Below the pieces are notes generated by a model, which made no database searches, had not been told where the DNA came from, and worked only from the letters and a program-made list of their open reading frames with translations. Positions 54,362 to 64,000 of a stretch of DNA of 64,000 nucleotides are shown here, piece by piece. This DNA is from an uncultured bacterium. Its GTDB lineage: Bacteria; Bacillota; Clostridia; Peptostreptococcales; Anaerovoracaceae. Position numbers and translations under genes: made by a program. How positions within the stretch are numbered: position 1 is the stretch's first letter; each line of letters opens with the position of its first letter. The DNA is taken from assembly GCA_905214195.1 (NCBI GenBank), contig CAJMLH010000005.1:4794-68793 (forward strand). Reading direction: 5' to 3'.

Positions 54362-55573
54362 ATGCTTACACTAAAAGCCTTTGAAGAAGCCGTTGAGGTA
54401 GTAAAAAAAGTAGCTATAGAAACAGAACTTTTGTACAGCAGATTTCTAAGCGAGCAAACAGGAAACAAAGTATATCTGAAACCGGAAAACTTACAGATAA
54501 CAGGTGCTTACAAACTAAGAGGAGCTTACTACAAGATAAGCACCCTTACTGAAGAGGAGCGTGCCAAAGGCCTTGTAACAGCCTCTGCCGGAAATCATGC
54601 ACAAGGAGTCGCATACGCAGCTAAGGCTTACGGATGCAAGGCAATCATAGTAATGCCGACAACTACTCCTCTCATGAAAGTTGACAGAACCAAGAGCTAT
54701 GGAGCAGAAGTTGTTCTTCACGGAGATGTGTATGATGAGTCAGCGGCATATGCAGCCAAGCTTGCCGAAGAAAAAGGATATACATTTATCCATCCATTTG
54801 ACGACCCGGCAGTAGCCACAGGTCAGGGAACAATAGCAATGGAAATTATAAAGGAACTTCCTCTTGTGGATTACATACTGGTTCCGGTCGGCGGCGGCGG
54901 ACTTGCAACAGGAGTATCCACTCTTGCAAAGCTTCTCAATCCAAAAATAAAAGTAATAGGAGTTGAGCCTGCAGGAGCAGCAAGCCTCAAAGCCTCTTTT
55001 GAAAAAGGCAAACCTGTAACTCTAAATCAAATCTCTACTATAGCAGACGGAACAGCAGTAAAAACTCCCGGACAAAAGATTTTCCCTTACCTTCAGCAAG
55101 GGCTTGATGATATAATAACTGTCGAAGACGATGAACTCATAGTATCATTTTTAGACATGGTGGAAAATCATAAACTCATAATAGAAAATTCGGGACTGCT
55201 TTCTGTAGCCGCCTTAAAGCATCTTGATGTTAAAGACAAAAAAATCGTTTCTATCCTAAGCGGCGGCAATATGGACATAATTACAATGTCATCTGTAGTT
55301 CAGCTTGGTCTTATAATGAGAGACAGAATATTTACAGTTTCTGTACTTCTGCCTGATAAACCGGGAGAACTTGTAAGAGTAGCATCTACCATAGCAAAAG
55401 AGCAAGGCAATGTAGTAAAGCTTGAGCATAACCAGTTTGTAACGACCAACCGCACGGCTGCCGTGGAGTTAAAAATAACTATCGAAGCTTTTGGCAGTGA
55501 ACATAAGAACAAAATATGTAAAGCTCTCAAAAACGCAGGCTATGACCCTAAACTGATAAGCGTTATAATGTAG
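54362..55573 (+). CDS. ilvA: threonine ammonia-lyase
   Basis: A 403-residue PLP enzyme converting threonine to 2-ketobutyrate, the entry to isoleucine. The PLP lysine is in [11 protein letters not shown] near 50; [13 protein letters not shown] near 77 and the phosphate-binding [10 protein letters not shown] near 178 follow. A C-terminal ACT-like domain (about 325-403) can bind a regulator. The length is that of the single-ACT form also called TdcB-like; placement inside the leu-ilv operon supports the biosynthetic role. Confidence 0.94.
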   Translation: MLTLKAFEEAVEVVKKVAIETELLYSRFLSEQTGNKVYLKPENLQITGAYKLRGAYYKISTLTEEERAKGLVTASAGNHAQGVAYAAKAYGCKAIIVMPTTTPLMKVDRTKSYGAEVVLHGDVYDESAAYAAKLAEEKGYTFIHPFDDPAVATGQGTIAMEIIKELPLVDYILVPVGGGGLATGVSTLAKLLNPKIKVIGVEPAGAASLKASFEKGKPVTLNQISTIADGTAVKTPGQKIFPYLQQGLDDIITVEDDELIVSFLDMVENHKLIIENSGLLSVAALKHLDVKDKKIVSILSGGNMDIITMSSVVQLGLIMRDRIFTVSVLLPDKPGELVRVASTIAKEQGNVVKLEHNQFVTTNRTAAVELKITIEAFGSEHKNKICKALKNAGYDPKLISVIM

Positions 55574-55598
55574 CCTGATTGAAAGGAGATATATCAGT

Positions 55599-56675
55599 AT
55601 GAGTTATAAAATAGCCGTAATACCGGGAGATGGTATCGGCCCTGAAGTTATAAAAGAAGCCGTAAAGGTTTTAGATACAGTCGGTCTGAAGTTCGGTCAT
55701 GTATTTGAATACGAATATCTTGCCGCAGGAGGAGATGCTATTGACAAAACAGGCAAATGTCTACCTGAAGAAACCGTAAAATCAGCCAAAGAAGCAGATG
55801 CTGTACTGCTTGGAGCAGTGGGCGGTCCTAAATGGGATAATCTTCCCGGAGACCTGCGTCCCGAAAGAGCACTCTTAGGTCTTAGAAAAGCCTTGGGACT
55901 CTTTGCAAATCTCAGACCTGCAATTATGTTCGATCAGCTTAAAGACGCATGTCCTCTAAAAGAAGAAAAAGTCAGAGGTGGACTTGATATCTTAGTAGTA
56001 AGAGAACTTACAGGTGGTATATATTTCGGAGAAAAAGGAATAAAAGACAGCGGCGATATGGGCAAATCAGCCTACGATATTGAGGCTTATTCGGAAAAAG
56101 AAGTGGAAAGAGTAGCAGAAACAGCGTTTTCCATGGCAATGAAAAGGAATAAAAAAGTAACCAGCGTAGACAAGGCAAATGTACTTGAAAGCTCACGACT
56201 CTGGAGAAAAACGGTGGCAAAGGTTACGGAAAAATATCCTGAGGTTACGCTTGAAAACCTTTATGTGGATAATGCATCAATGCAGCTTGTGTATAATCCG
56301 AAACAATTCGATGTAATAGTTACAAACAATATTTTCGGCGATATCCTTTCAGATGAAGCCAGTATGATAACAGGCTCCATAGGTATGCTGCCGTCTGCAA
56401 GTCTTGCCGAGGGGAATTTCGGAATGTATGAGCCGGTACACGGCTCAGCTCCCGACATTGCAGGAACCGGCAAAGCCAATCCAACAGCCACTGTACTTTC
56501 GGTGGCAATGATGTTAAAATATACTTTTGGACTTGTAAACGAATCGAATGCTATTGAGAATGCTGTCAAATCAGTCCTTGAAGATGGTTACAGAACGCCC
56601 GATATAATGACGAACGGATGCAAGCAAGTAACAACTTCTGAAATGGGAGATTTATTCGCAGAAAAGCTGAGGTAA
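55599..56675 (+). CDS. leuB: 3-isopropylmalate dehydrogenase
   Basis: A 358-residue NAD-dependent decarboxylating dehydrogenase. Signatures: [16 protein letters not shown] near residue 5, [13 protein letters not shown] near 71, [19 protein letters not shown] near 129, [16 protein letters not shown] near 188 and the [20 protein letters not shown] metal-site segment near 242. [20 protein letters not shown] near 270 closes the NAD site. It yields 2-ketoisocaproate for leucine. AAAGGAG precedes the ATG. Confidence 0.96.
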   Translation: MSYKIAVIPGDGIGPEVIKEAVKVLDTVGLKFGHVFEYEYLAAGGDAIDKTGKCLPEETVKSAKEADAVLLGAVGGPKWDNLPGDLRPERALLGLRKALGLFANLRPAIMFDQLKDACPLKEEKVRGGLDILVVRELTGGIYFGEKGIKDSGDMGKSAYDIEAYSEKEVERVAETAFSMAMKRNKKVTSVDKANVLESSRLWRKTVAKVTEKYPEVTLENLYVDNASMQLVYNPKQFDVIVTNNIFGDILSDEASMITGSIGMLPSASLAEGNFGMYEPVHGSAPDIAGTGKANPTATVLSVAMMLKYTFGLVNESNAIENAVKSVLEDGYRTPDIMTNGCKQVTTSEMGDLFAEKLR

Positions 56676-56683
56676 ATTGAAAT

Positions 56684-57949
56684 ATGTATAACTTACTTGA
56701 AAATCTTATTATATTTTCCGCCGGAGAAGGACGAACAATTCTTGATGAAATCGCATCTATATATCGCAAAGCCGAAAATGGTGAAGATGTAACATCAAGA
56801 GCATATCAAGCAGTGAGAAGTATTCTTAAAACTGCTTCAAAATACGGATTCAGCGGTAATCTGTGGAAAAGTACAGTTGCACTATACATAGCATACAACG
56901 AAAACCCTTTTTCACTCTCTGCGGAAAGAAACGATTCAGTACATGAAAATATATTTGCAAAGCGTGACTGCAATATTCTTTCCGAAATATTCAATTTTGA
57001 TCTTAGTGAACTTGACAAGGTATTAAAAACAGATTGCTTTGAACTTCTTAAAAACTATGAATCAGATGAACCTGTCTCAGATGCGGGAAAAGTAATTAAC
57101 AAGTTATGCAATCAGTTATCTTCATCTGAAAATTTCTACGAAGATATATCGCAATTCTATATGGAAAACGGCGTGGGCGTCTTAGGATTAAACAAAGCTT
57201 TTTCGGTAGATACAGAGCATGAGGAACCGTATTTTGTGCCTGTCAGAACACTTTCCCAAATAAAGCTTTCCGACCTTATCGGATATCAGGTGCAAAAGGA
57301 AAAGCTTACGGGCAATACTACAGCTTTCCTTAAGAAAAAGCCTGCTAACAATGTTCTTTTGTTTGGAGACGGAGGAACCGGCAAAAGCACAAGCATAAGA
57401 GCCCTTGCCAATCAGTATTATGACGACGGTCTGAGAATAATACAAGTCTACAGACATCAGATGCGATACTTAAACAAGATTATAACTGCTGTAAAAAGAA
57501 GAAATTATCGTTTTATTATATATATGGATGACCTTTCCTTTGAAGATTTTGAAACAGAGTACAAATATCTAAAGGCTGTAATAGAAGGAGGCCTTGAACA
57601 AAGACCTGAAAATGTGCTGATATATGCTACATCCAACCGAAGACATCTTATCAAAGAAACTTGGAAAGGCAGAGATGATATGGAACATGACGGTGACCTT
57701 CACAGGAGTGATTCCATAGAAGAAAAGCTAAGTCTTGCAGATAGATTCGGCGTACAGATATACTACGGAAAACCTACAAGGGAAGAATTTCATCATATAA
57801 TTGAAGTTTTAGCTATTCGAGAAAAAATAATGATCGATTTTGATGTACTGCACAGTGAAGCCAACAAATGGGAAGTACGCCACGGCGGTGTTTCAGGGAG
57901 AAGCGCCCGTCAGTTTATCGATTATATAAAGGGAACGGAGGAACATTAA
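56684..57949 (+). CDS. DUF815 family AAA-type ATPase
   Basis: A 421-residue protein of the DUF815 group. The N-terminal half (about 1-190) is helical and unassigned. The ATPase core has Walker A FGDGGTGKSTSIRALAN near 226 and Walker B RFIIYMDDLSFEDFE near 274. YATSNRRHLIKETW near 308 is a sensor-1-like family hallmark, followed by DSIEEKLSLADRFG. The biochemical role of the family is not established. Placement between leuB and ilvB, nine and one bases from its neighbours, makes cotranscription with the biosynthetic genes near certain but does not prove a metabolic role. Confidence 0.88.
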   Translation: MYNLLENLIIFSAGEGRTILDEIASIYRKAENGEDVTSRAYQAVRSILKTASKYGFSGNLWKSTVALYIAYNENPFSLSAERNDSVHENIFAKRDCNILSEIFNFDLSELDKVLKTDCFELLKNYESDEPVSDAGKVINKLCNQLSSSENFYEDISQFYMENGVGVLGLNKAFSVDTEHEEPYFVPVRTLSQIKLSDLIGYQVQKEKLTGNTTAFLKKKPANNVLLFGDGGTGKSTSIRALANQYYDDGLRIIQVYRHQMRYLNKIITAVKRRNYRFIIYMDDLSFEDFETEYKYLKAVIEGGLEQRPENVLIYATSNRRHLIKETWKGRDDMEHDGDLHRSDSIEEKLSLADRFGVQIYYGKPTREEFHHIIEVLAIREKIMIDFDVLHSEANKWEVRHGGVSGRSARQFIDYIKGTEEH

Positions 57950-57950
57950 A

Positions 57951-59618
57951 ATGAAAATGACAGGTGCTGAACTGGTTATGAATGTATTGCTGGAACACGG
58001 AGTAGACACAGTATTCGGTTATCCCGGAGGAACTGCATTATTTCTTTACGATGAGCTTTACAAATACAGTGACAAAATAAAACATATACTTGTAGCTCAT
58101 GAACAGGGCGGAGCCCATGCCGCCGATGGTTATGCAAGAGCAACCGGAAAAACAGGAGTTGCTTTTTCTACCAGCGGACCGGGAGCGACAAACCTGGTTA
58201 CAGGTATTGCCACAGCTTATATGGACAGCATTCCTACTGTATTTATAACTGCCAATGTTGGTAACCATCTGATAGGAAGAGATGCTTTTCAGGAAATATG
58301 CATAACAGGTGTAACTTTCCCTATCACAAAACACAACTATTTTGTTAACGACATAAACGATCTTGCCGACGCATTAAGAAATGCTTTCAGAATTGCAAAT
58401 GAGGGCAGAAAAGGTCCTGTTTTGGTGGATATAACAAAAGATGTAACAGATGCAATAGTAGATTACATACCGGCAGAACCGCTTCCTCTAAAAGAAATCC
58501 CTTCTAATATTGATGATGAGAAAGCCAAAAAGTTTGCAGAGTACATAAATGAATCAAAAAAACCTGTAATTCAAGTAGGGGGCGGAGTTATTGCTTCTGA
58601 AAGTTACAGAGAGGTTCTTGAACTTGCAGAAAAAGCCGATATACCTATGGTAACCACTTTGATGGGTATGGGAGCTGTTCCTTCTTCAAACGAAAGATAT
58701 TTCGGCATGCTTGGTATGCATGGCTCTTATGCAGCAAACAAAAGCATTGCGGAAGCCGACTTGATTCTTACACTGGGATGTAGATTCAGCGACAGAGTAG
58801 CATTAAAGCCGGATCAGTTCGGTAAAAAAGCAAAGGTTCTTCAAATAGATATAGATAAGAGTGAAATAGGCAAAAATGTCGCAGTTACGGACTATATAAT
58901 CGGCGACTGCAAAGAAGTTCTCAATATTCTCGAACCGCTGGTAAATAATGCCGATCACGGTGACTGGCTTGCGCAGATAAATGACTGGAACAATGAAAAA
59001 CCTATGAAGCTCACCCAGGCCAACGGCAAGATGAATCCACAGGAAATAATTGAATACTTATGTGATAATACCGATAAAGAAACTATATATGTTACTGATG
59101 TAGGTCAGCATCAGATGTGGGCTGCTCAGTATGTAAAACAGACTGCTCCGGGTAACTTCCTCTCAAGCGGCGGTCTTGGAACCATGGGCTTCGGTTACGG
59201 AGCTGCAATAGGTGCACAAGTAGGAAATCCTGATAAGAGAGTTATTCATCTTACAGGAGACGGTTCTTTCCACATGAATCTTAACGAAGCATGTACGGCG
59301 GTTTCCAACGAGCTTCCTATAATAACAGTTATCTTTAACAATCAGGTTCTGGGAATGGTTTATCAGTGGCAAACTGCTTTCTATGGCAAGCGTTATTCTA
59401 ATACCGTACCTGAAAGGAAAACTGATTTTGTGAAGCTTATTGAAGCTTTCGGAGGACATGGATTCAGAGTAAATAATATGGATGAGCTTAAAGAAGCCTA
59501 TGAGAAAGCCAAGAATATAAAAGGGCCTGTATGGATTGACTGCAACATAGCAGTTGAAAACAAAGTTTTGCCTATGATTCCAAACGGCAAAACCATAGAT
59601 GATATGCTGTTTGAATAG
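57951..59618 (+). CDS. ilvB: acetolactate synthase large subunit
   Basis: A 555-residue thiamine-diphosphate enzyme making acetolactate and acetohydroxybutyrate for Val/Leu and Ile. The catalytic glutamate lies in HEQGGAHAADGYARATG near 48, the FAD/quinone-linked central domain spans about 190-340, and the ThDP motif begins GDGSFHMNLNEA near 437 and ends at FNN near 463. NVGNHLIGRDAFQE near 102 marks the biosynthetic AHAS family rather than the catabolic enzyme. It starts one base after the DUF815 gene. Confidence 0.95.
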   Translation: MKMTGAELVMNVLLEHGVDTVFGYPGGTALFLYDELYKYSDKIKHILVAHEQGGAHAADGYARATGKTGVAFSTSGPGATNLVTGIATAYMDSIPTVFITANVGNHLIGRDAFQEICITGVTFPITKHNYFVNDINDLADALRNAFRIANEGRKGPVLVDITKDVTDAIVDYIPAEPLPLKEIPSNIDDEKAKKFAEYINESKKPVIQVGGGVIASESYREVLELAEKADIPMVTTLMGMGAVPSSNERYFGMLGMHGSYAANKSIAEADLILTLGCRFSDRVALKPDQFGKKAKVLQIDIDKSEIGKNVAVTDYIIGDCKEVLNILEPLVNNADHGDWLAQINDWNNEKPMKLTQANGKMNPQEIIEYLCDNTDKETIYVTDVGQHQMWAAQYVKQTAPGNFLSSGGLGTMGFGYGAAIGAQVGNPDKRVIHLTGDGSFHMNLNEACTAVSNELPIITVIFNNQVLGMVYQWQTAFYGKRYSNTVPERKTDFVKLIEAFGGHGFRVNNMDELKEAYEKAKNIKGPVWIDCNIAVENKVLPMIPNGKTIDDMLFE

Positions 59619-59628
59619 GAGGAAGAAC

Positions 59629-60102
59629 ATGAAAAAAGAAGTAGTCAGCATCTATGTCGATAATAAAGCCAATGTATTGACAAGAGTAGTAAACTTATAT
59701 GGAAGACGAGGATTCAATATAGACTCTCTTACCGTATCTGCAACCAATGACCCCGGCGTGTCAAGAATAACAATTACTTTTGAGGGTGATACCCTGACGC
59801 TCAATCAGATAGTAGCTCAGACTGAAAAACTTGAGGTTGTAAGAAGCATAAAAACTCTCGACAGCAAACAAAGTTTCTTCCGTGAACTCCTTATGGTAAA
59901 AATAGCCGTTGGAAACGACACTCGCAAGGAAATCAAAGAAGTAGTTGACATTTACAGAGCCAAAATAATAAGCTTCACAAAAGATGAAATGGTTCTTGAG
60001 CTTACAGGAGCACCTGAAAAATTAGATGCATTTTTAGATGTGCTTTCAGATTATAACATAATAGATATTTGCAGAACCGGTATCACCGGTATCGAAAAAT
60101 AA
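59629..60102 (+). CDS. ilvN: acetolactate synthase small (regulatory) subunit
   Basis: A 157-residue subunit with an N-terminal ACT domain (VDNKANVLTRVVNLYGRRGFN near 10-30; DSLTVSATNDPGVSRITI) that binds valine for feedback control. A C-terminal ALS_ss_C domain follows (about 80-157). The ATG at 59629 follows TAGGAGGAA, ten bases after ilvB; an earlier in-frame start lies within ilvB. The ilvN/ilvH naming is interchangeable here. Confidence 0.95.
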   Translation: MKKEVVSIYVDNKANVLTRVVNLYGRRGFNIDSLTVSATNDPGVSRITITFEGDTLTLNQIVAQTEKLEVVRSIKTLDSKQSFFRELLMVKIAVGNDTRKEIKEVVDIYRAKIISFTKDEMVLELTGAPEKLDAFLDVLSDYNIIDICRTGITGIEK

Positions 60103-61128
<1,026 letters not shown>

Positions 61129-61138
61129 GAGGATAAAT

Positions 61139-62803
61139 ATGAAAAACAGAAGTAAACTTGTTACAGAAGGTGTAGAAAAAGCTCCTATGAGGAGCCTCTT
61201 CTACGCCATGGGATATACAGAAGAAGAATTGGCAAAACCTCTCGTTGCAGTAGTTTCTGCCCACAGCGAAATAGTTCCCGGTCATATGCATCTTGATAAA
61301 GTGACAGAAGCAGTAAAAGCCGGTGTAAGAATGGCAGGCGGAACACCTATAATGGTTCCTGCAATCGGTGTATGCGATGGTATCGCTATGGGACATATAG
61401 GCATGAAATATTCTCTTGCAAGTCGTGAGTTAATTGCCGACAGTACCGAAACCATGGTAATGGCTCATGCCTTTGATGGTATGGTGTTAGTACCTAACTG
61501 CGACAAAATAGTTCCGGGAATGGTAATGGCCGCAGCAAGAATGGATCTTCCTGCAATAGTATGTTCAGGAGGTCCTATGATGTCAGGACTTGTAAACGAT
61601 ACTGAAACAAGCCTGTCAAAAATGTTTGAAGCTGTCGGAGCAAGAAAAGCAGGCATCATAGATGATGAGGGTTTAAAAGAGTATGAACAAAATGTATGCC
61701 CGGGATGCGGATCATGTTCGGGAATGTATACAGCCAACAGTATGAACTGCTTATGTGAAGCCATCGGAATTGCTCTTCCCGGTAACGGAAGCATACCGGC
61801 AGTCTCATCAAGAAGAATAATGCTTGCAAAACATGCAGGCATGGCGATAATGGATCTTATTGAAAAAAATATAACAGCAAGAGACATAATAAATGAAAAG
61901 TCAGTTAGAAATGCAATAGCATGCGACATGGCTCTTGGATGTTCTTCAAACAGTGTACTCCATCTTCTTGCTATTGCACATGAAGCAGGAGTAGAATTGG
62001 ATCTTAATACTTTTAATGAAATAAGCCGTGTAACACCTAACCTATGCCACCTTGCTCCGGCAGGAGGCACACATATGCATGATCTGGATAATGCAGGCGG
62101 TGTTCCGGCAGTAATGGCTCAGCTTGCTTCAAAGGGTCTGATAGATACATCTCTTCTGACTGTAAGCGGCAAGACTGTAGGAGAAAACATCAAAGGCCGT
62201 ACAATAAGAAATACAGGCGCTATAAGAACAGTAGACGAGCCGTACAGCGAAACAGGCGGTATAGCGATATTATGGGGAAATATAGCAAAAGACGGCTGCG
62301 TAGTTAAAAGAAGTGCAGTTGCACCTGAAATGCTTGTTCATTCAGGACCTGCAAGAGTATTTGACTGTGAAGATGATGCAATTTCCGCAATCTATGACGG
62401 AAAAATCAAAGACGGTCAGGTTGTTGTAATAAGATACGAGGGTCCTAAGGGCGGCCCGGGAATGAGGGAAATGCTTAATCCTACCAGCGCACTTGCAGGT
62501 ATGGGACTCGACAAGACTGTAGCACTTATTACAGACGGCCGTTTCAGCGGAGCCAGCAGAGGAGCTTCTATAGGACATGTAAGTCCTGAAGCCGCAGATG
62601 GAGGACTTATCGGTTTGATTCAAGAGGGGGACATAATAGATATAAATATTCCCGAATACTCTATAAATGCTCGTGTCTCCGATGAAGAATTTGAGAAGAG
62701 AAAAGCTTCATATGTAAAACCTCAGCCTAATATAACCAAAGGCTGGCTCTCAAGATATGCAAGACTTGTATCCTCAGCTAATACTGGTGCCGTTTTAAAA
62801 TAG
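61139..62803 (+). CDS. ilvD: dihydroxy-acid dehydratase
   Basis: A 554-residue iron-sulfur enzyme forming 2-keto acids in Ile and Val synthesis. Cluster-ligand segments are [16 protein letters not shown] near 78 and [18 protein letters not shown] near 187. Other conserved blocks are [16 protein letters not shown] near 305, [18 protein letters not shown] near 435 and [20 protein letters not shown] near 465. It begins ten bases after ilvC. Like other members it is probably oxygen-sensitive. Confidence 0.96.
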   Translation: MKNRSKLVTEGVEKAPMRSLFYAMGYTEEELAKPLVAVVSAHSEIVPGHMHLDKVTEAVKAGVRMAGGTPIMVPAIGVCDGIAMGHIGMKYSLASRELIADSTETMVMAHAFDGMVLVPNCDKIVPGMVMAAARMDLPAIVCSGGPMMSGLVNDTETSLSKMFEAVGARKAGIIDDEGLKEYEQNVCPGCGSCSGMYTANSMNCLCEAIGIALPGNGSIPAVSSRRIMLAKHAGMAIMDLIEKNITARDIINEKSVRNAIACDMALGCSSNSVLHLLAIAHEAGVELDLNTFNEISRVTPNLCHLAPAGGTHMHDLDNAGGVPAVMAQLASKGLIDTSLLTVSGKTVGENIKGRTIRNTGAIRTVDEPYSETGGIAILWGNIAKDGCVVKRSAVAPEMLVHSGPARVFDCEDDAISAIYDGKIKDGQVVVIRYEGPKGGPGMREMLNPTSALAGMGLDKTVALITDGRFSGASRGASIGHVSPEAADGGLIGLIQEGDIIDINIPEYSINARVSDEEFEKRKASYVKPQPNITKGWLSRYARLVSSANTGAVLK

Positions 62804-62818
62804 ACAGGAGATGAATAT

Positions 62819-63889
62819 ATGAGTAATAAATTCAAAGTAACACTTACAAAAAATCCAAAAGCAAAACCTGATCCCAATCATCTGCCTTTTGGTAAAATTT
62901 TTACAGACCATATGTTTGTAATGGATTATGACATTGAAAACGGATGGCACGACGGACAGGTTGTTCCTTATGCACCTCTTTCATTAGACCCTGCATCTAC
63001 TGTATTTCATTATGGACAGGAGATGTTTGAAGGTCTTAAGGCATATAAAACAAAGTCCGGTAAAGTTCAGCTTTTCAGACCTGATATGAATGCAAAACGA
63101 ACCAATAACACCAATGCAAGAATGTGTATGCCGCAAATGGACGAAGAACTGTTTGTGGATGCGGTAAAAGCCGTTGTAAGTGTAGATAAAGACTGGATTC
63201 CGGAAAAGGAGAATACAGCACTTTACATAAGACCGTTTATAATTGCAACACAGCCTTTCTTGGGGGTAGCTGCATCTGAAACATATAAATTCATAATCAT
63301 TCTCAGTCCTGTCGGACCTTATTATGAACATGGTCTTGCACCTACAAAGATATATGTTGAAAATGAATATATAAGGTCTGCAATGGGCGGTACAGGCTTT
63401 GCAAAAATCGGCGGTAACTATGCAGCTGCCATGATTGCAGAAAAAAAAGCCCATGATATGGGATTTGATCAAGTTCTCTGGCTCGATGCAAAAGAGAAAA
63501 AATATGTCGAAGAAATCGGAACTTCAAACGCTTTCTTCAAAATAGACGGAGAAATATATACATCTTCACTGGTCGGAACAATTCTTCCCGGAATAACTCG
63601 TGCTTCCATGATAGAAGTTATGAAAGAGTGGGGTTACAAAGTAAACGAAACACGCTTTACAATCGAAGATGTTTTCAAAGCAGGAGAAGAGGGCAAATTG
63701 GAAGAAGTATTTGCAACCGGAACTGCTGCTGTAATTTCGCCGGTAGGAGAGCTTTATTGGAACGATAAAAATTTAGTTATAAACAATGGTGAAATAGGAG
63801 AACTTTCCCAAAAATTATATGATGAGCTTTATGGTATACAGACAGGTGCCATAGAAGACAAGAGAGGCTGGACAGTTCCGGTAGAATAA
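62819..63889 (+). CDS. ilvE: branched-chain amino acid aminotransferase
   Basis: A 356-residue fold-type IV PLP aminotransferase of the long (eukaryote-like) BCAT branch. FHYGQEMFEGLKAYK near 63, ALYIRPFIIATQPFLG near 137, the PLP lysine in GFAKIGGNYAAAM near 195 and EEIGTSNAFF near 225 are the main markers. It performs the last step for all three amino acids, with glutamate as donor. It is the last gene of the operon and is followed by a strong terminator. Confidence 0.95.
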   Translation: MSNKFKVTLTKNPKAKPDPNHLPFGKIFTDHMFVMDYDIENGWHDGQVVPYAPLSLDPASTVFHYGQEMFEGLKAYKTKSGKVQLFRPDMNAKRTNNTNARMCMPQMDEELFVDAVKAVVSVDKDWIPEKENTALYIRPFIIATQPFLGVAASETYKFIIILSPVGPYYEHGLAPTKIYVENEYIRSAMGGTGFAKIGGNYAAAMIAEKKAHDMGFDQVLWLDAKEKKYVEEIGTSNAFFKIDGEIYTSSLVGTILPGITRASMIEVMKEWGYKVNETRFTIEDVFKAGEEGKLEEVFATGTAAVISPVGELYWNDKNLVINNGEIGELSQKLYDELYGIQTGAIEDKRGWTVPVE

Positions 63890-63897
63890 TATACTTT

Positions 63898-63933
63898 AGA
63901 TGTCGGTTTTAAATAAAACCGACATCTTTTTTT
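63898..63933 (+). terminator. terminator of the branched-chain operon
   Basis: AGATGTCGGTTTT (63898-63910) and AAAACCGACATCT (63915-63927) form a perfect 13-bp stem with a 4-base loop, followed by a run of seven T, nine bases after the ilvE stop. Confidence 0.95.
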
Positions 63934-63991
63934 GTCATAAAACCTTGTCCTACTCATAGAATGTAATAATCAAAAGAAAAGAGGACAATTT

Positions 63992-64000
63992 ATGAACAAT
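63992..64000 (+). CDS. start of the next gene (3' cut by the window)
   Basis: An ATG at 63992 follows AAAGAGGA at normal spacing; only three codons (MNN) are in view. Nothing can be said about its product. Confidence 0.4.

Noticed and set aside
61465..62070. 201-residue minus-strand frame inside ilvD
   Set aside because: Shadow of the ilvD reading frame, without ribosome site or family motifs. The same applies to 11757-12302, 27312-27881 and 46350-46805.

Overview
The window looks like the chromosome of a low-GC, anaerobic, Gram-positive Clostridia member. Evidence: strong AGGAGG-type ribosome sites, TTGACA/TATAAT promoters, a fused SecDF, RNase J, YlbF, HemZ and RsfS, a hydroxyacyl-CoA dehydratase activase, and a NADH-linked flavin/iron-sulfur redox complex. 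A Peptostreptococcales/Anaerovoracaceae-like source is my guess only. All convincing genes lie on the + strand. I see no phage, transposase, rRNA or CRISPR array.

Layout. 1-6.3 kb: a 5'-truncated activase with two ATPase domains, a repeat-rich gap, a hypothetical gene and yebC. 6.3-9.1 kb: a probable 6S RNA with its own terminator, then overlapping formate/nitrite-family and OPT-family transporter genes. 9.1-14.1 kb: polA, coaE and a membrane-anchored peptide-binding-type protein. 14.1-19.5 kb: tRNA-Leu(CAA), yajC, secDF and relA. 19.5-37.3 kb: a dense housekeeping run: dtd, an MBL hydrolase, hemZ, hisS, aspS, a zinc-ribbon/NadD fusion, yqeK, rsfS, leuS, RNase J, ylbF, a short M24 peptidase, efp, mltG, trmR, trhP and a CorC-like protein. 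37.4-43.2 kb: three redox genes (NuoE-like, NuoF-like and a 1153-residue NuoG/GltD hybrid) resembling the Sporomusa-type (Stn) electron-bifurcating transhydrogenase. 43.2-50.5 kb: an HD hydrolase and a carbohydrate-type ABC transporter operon. 50.6-63.9 kb: a branched-chain amino acid operon (leuACD-ilvA-leuB-DUF815-ilvBNCDE) with all the enzymes of Ile, Val and Leu synthesis, behind an Ile-rich leader peptide and an attenuator.

The least ordinary region is the ABC operon at 44.0-50.5 kb. It encodes two paralogous lipoproteins of unknown function, each with one Asp-box-like motif. Each gene lies between direct repeats (31 bp exact; 70 bp with two silent differences) that overlap its own start and the start of the next transporter gene. 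Recombination between repeat copies would remove each lipoprotein gene and leave the transporter gene intact. The operon also has a small membrane protein resembling part of an efflux adaptor, a second permease broken by one missing A in an A-tract, and patchy base composition. This is my best candidate for an undescribed system, probably substrate capture or sensing coupled to sugar-type uptake; that function is inference.

Other notable points: the zinc-ribbon domain fused to NadD; an M24 peptidase without its N-terminal domain; a vestigial molybdopterin-type domain in the redox hybrid; crossing RNA pairings in the branched-chain leader; and a DUF815 ATPase inside the biosynthetic operon. 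Everything is read by eye; no database search was run.
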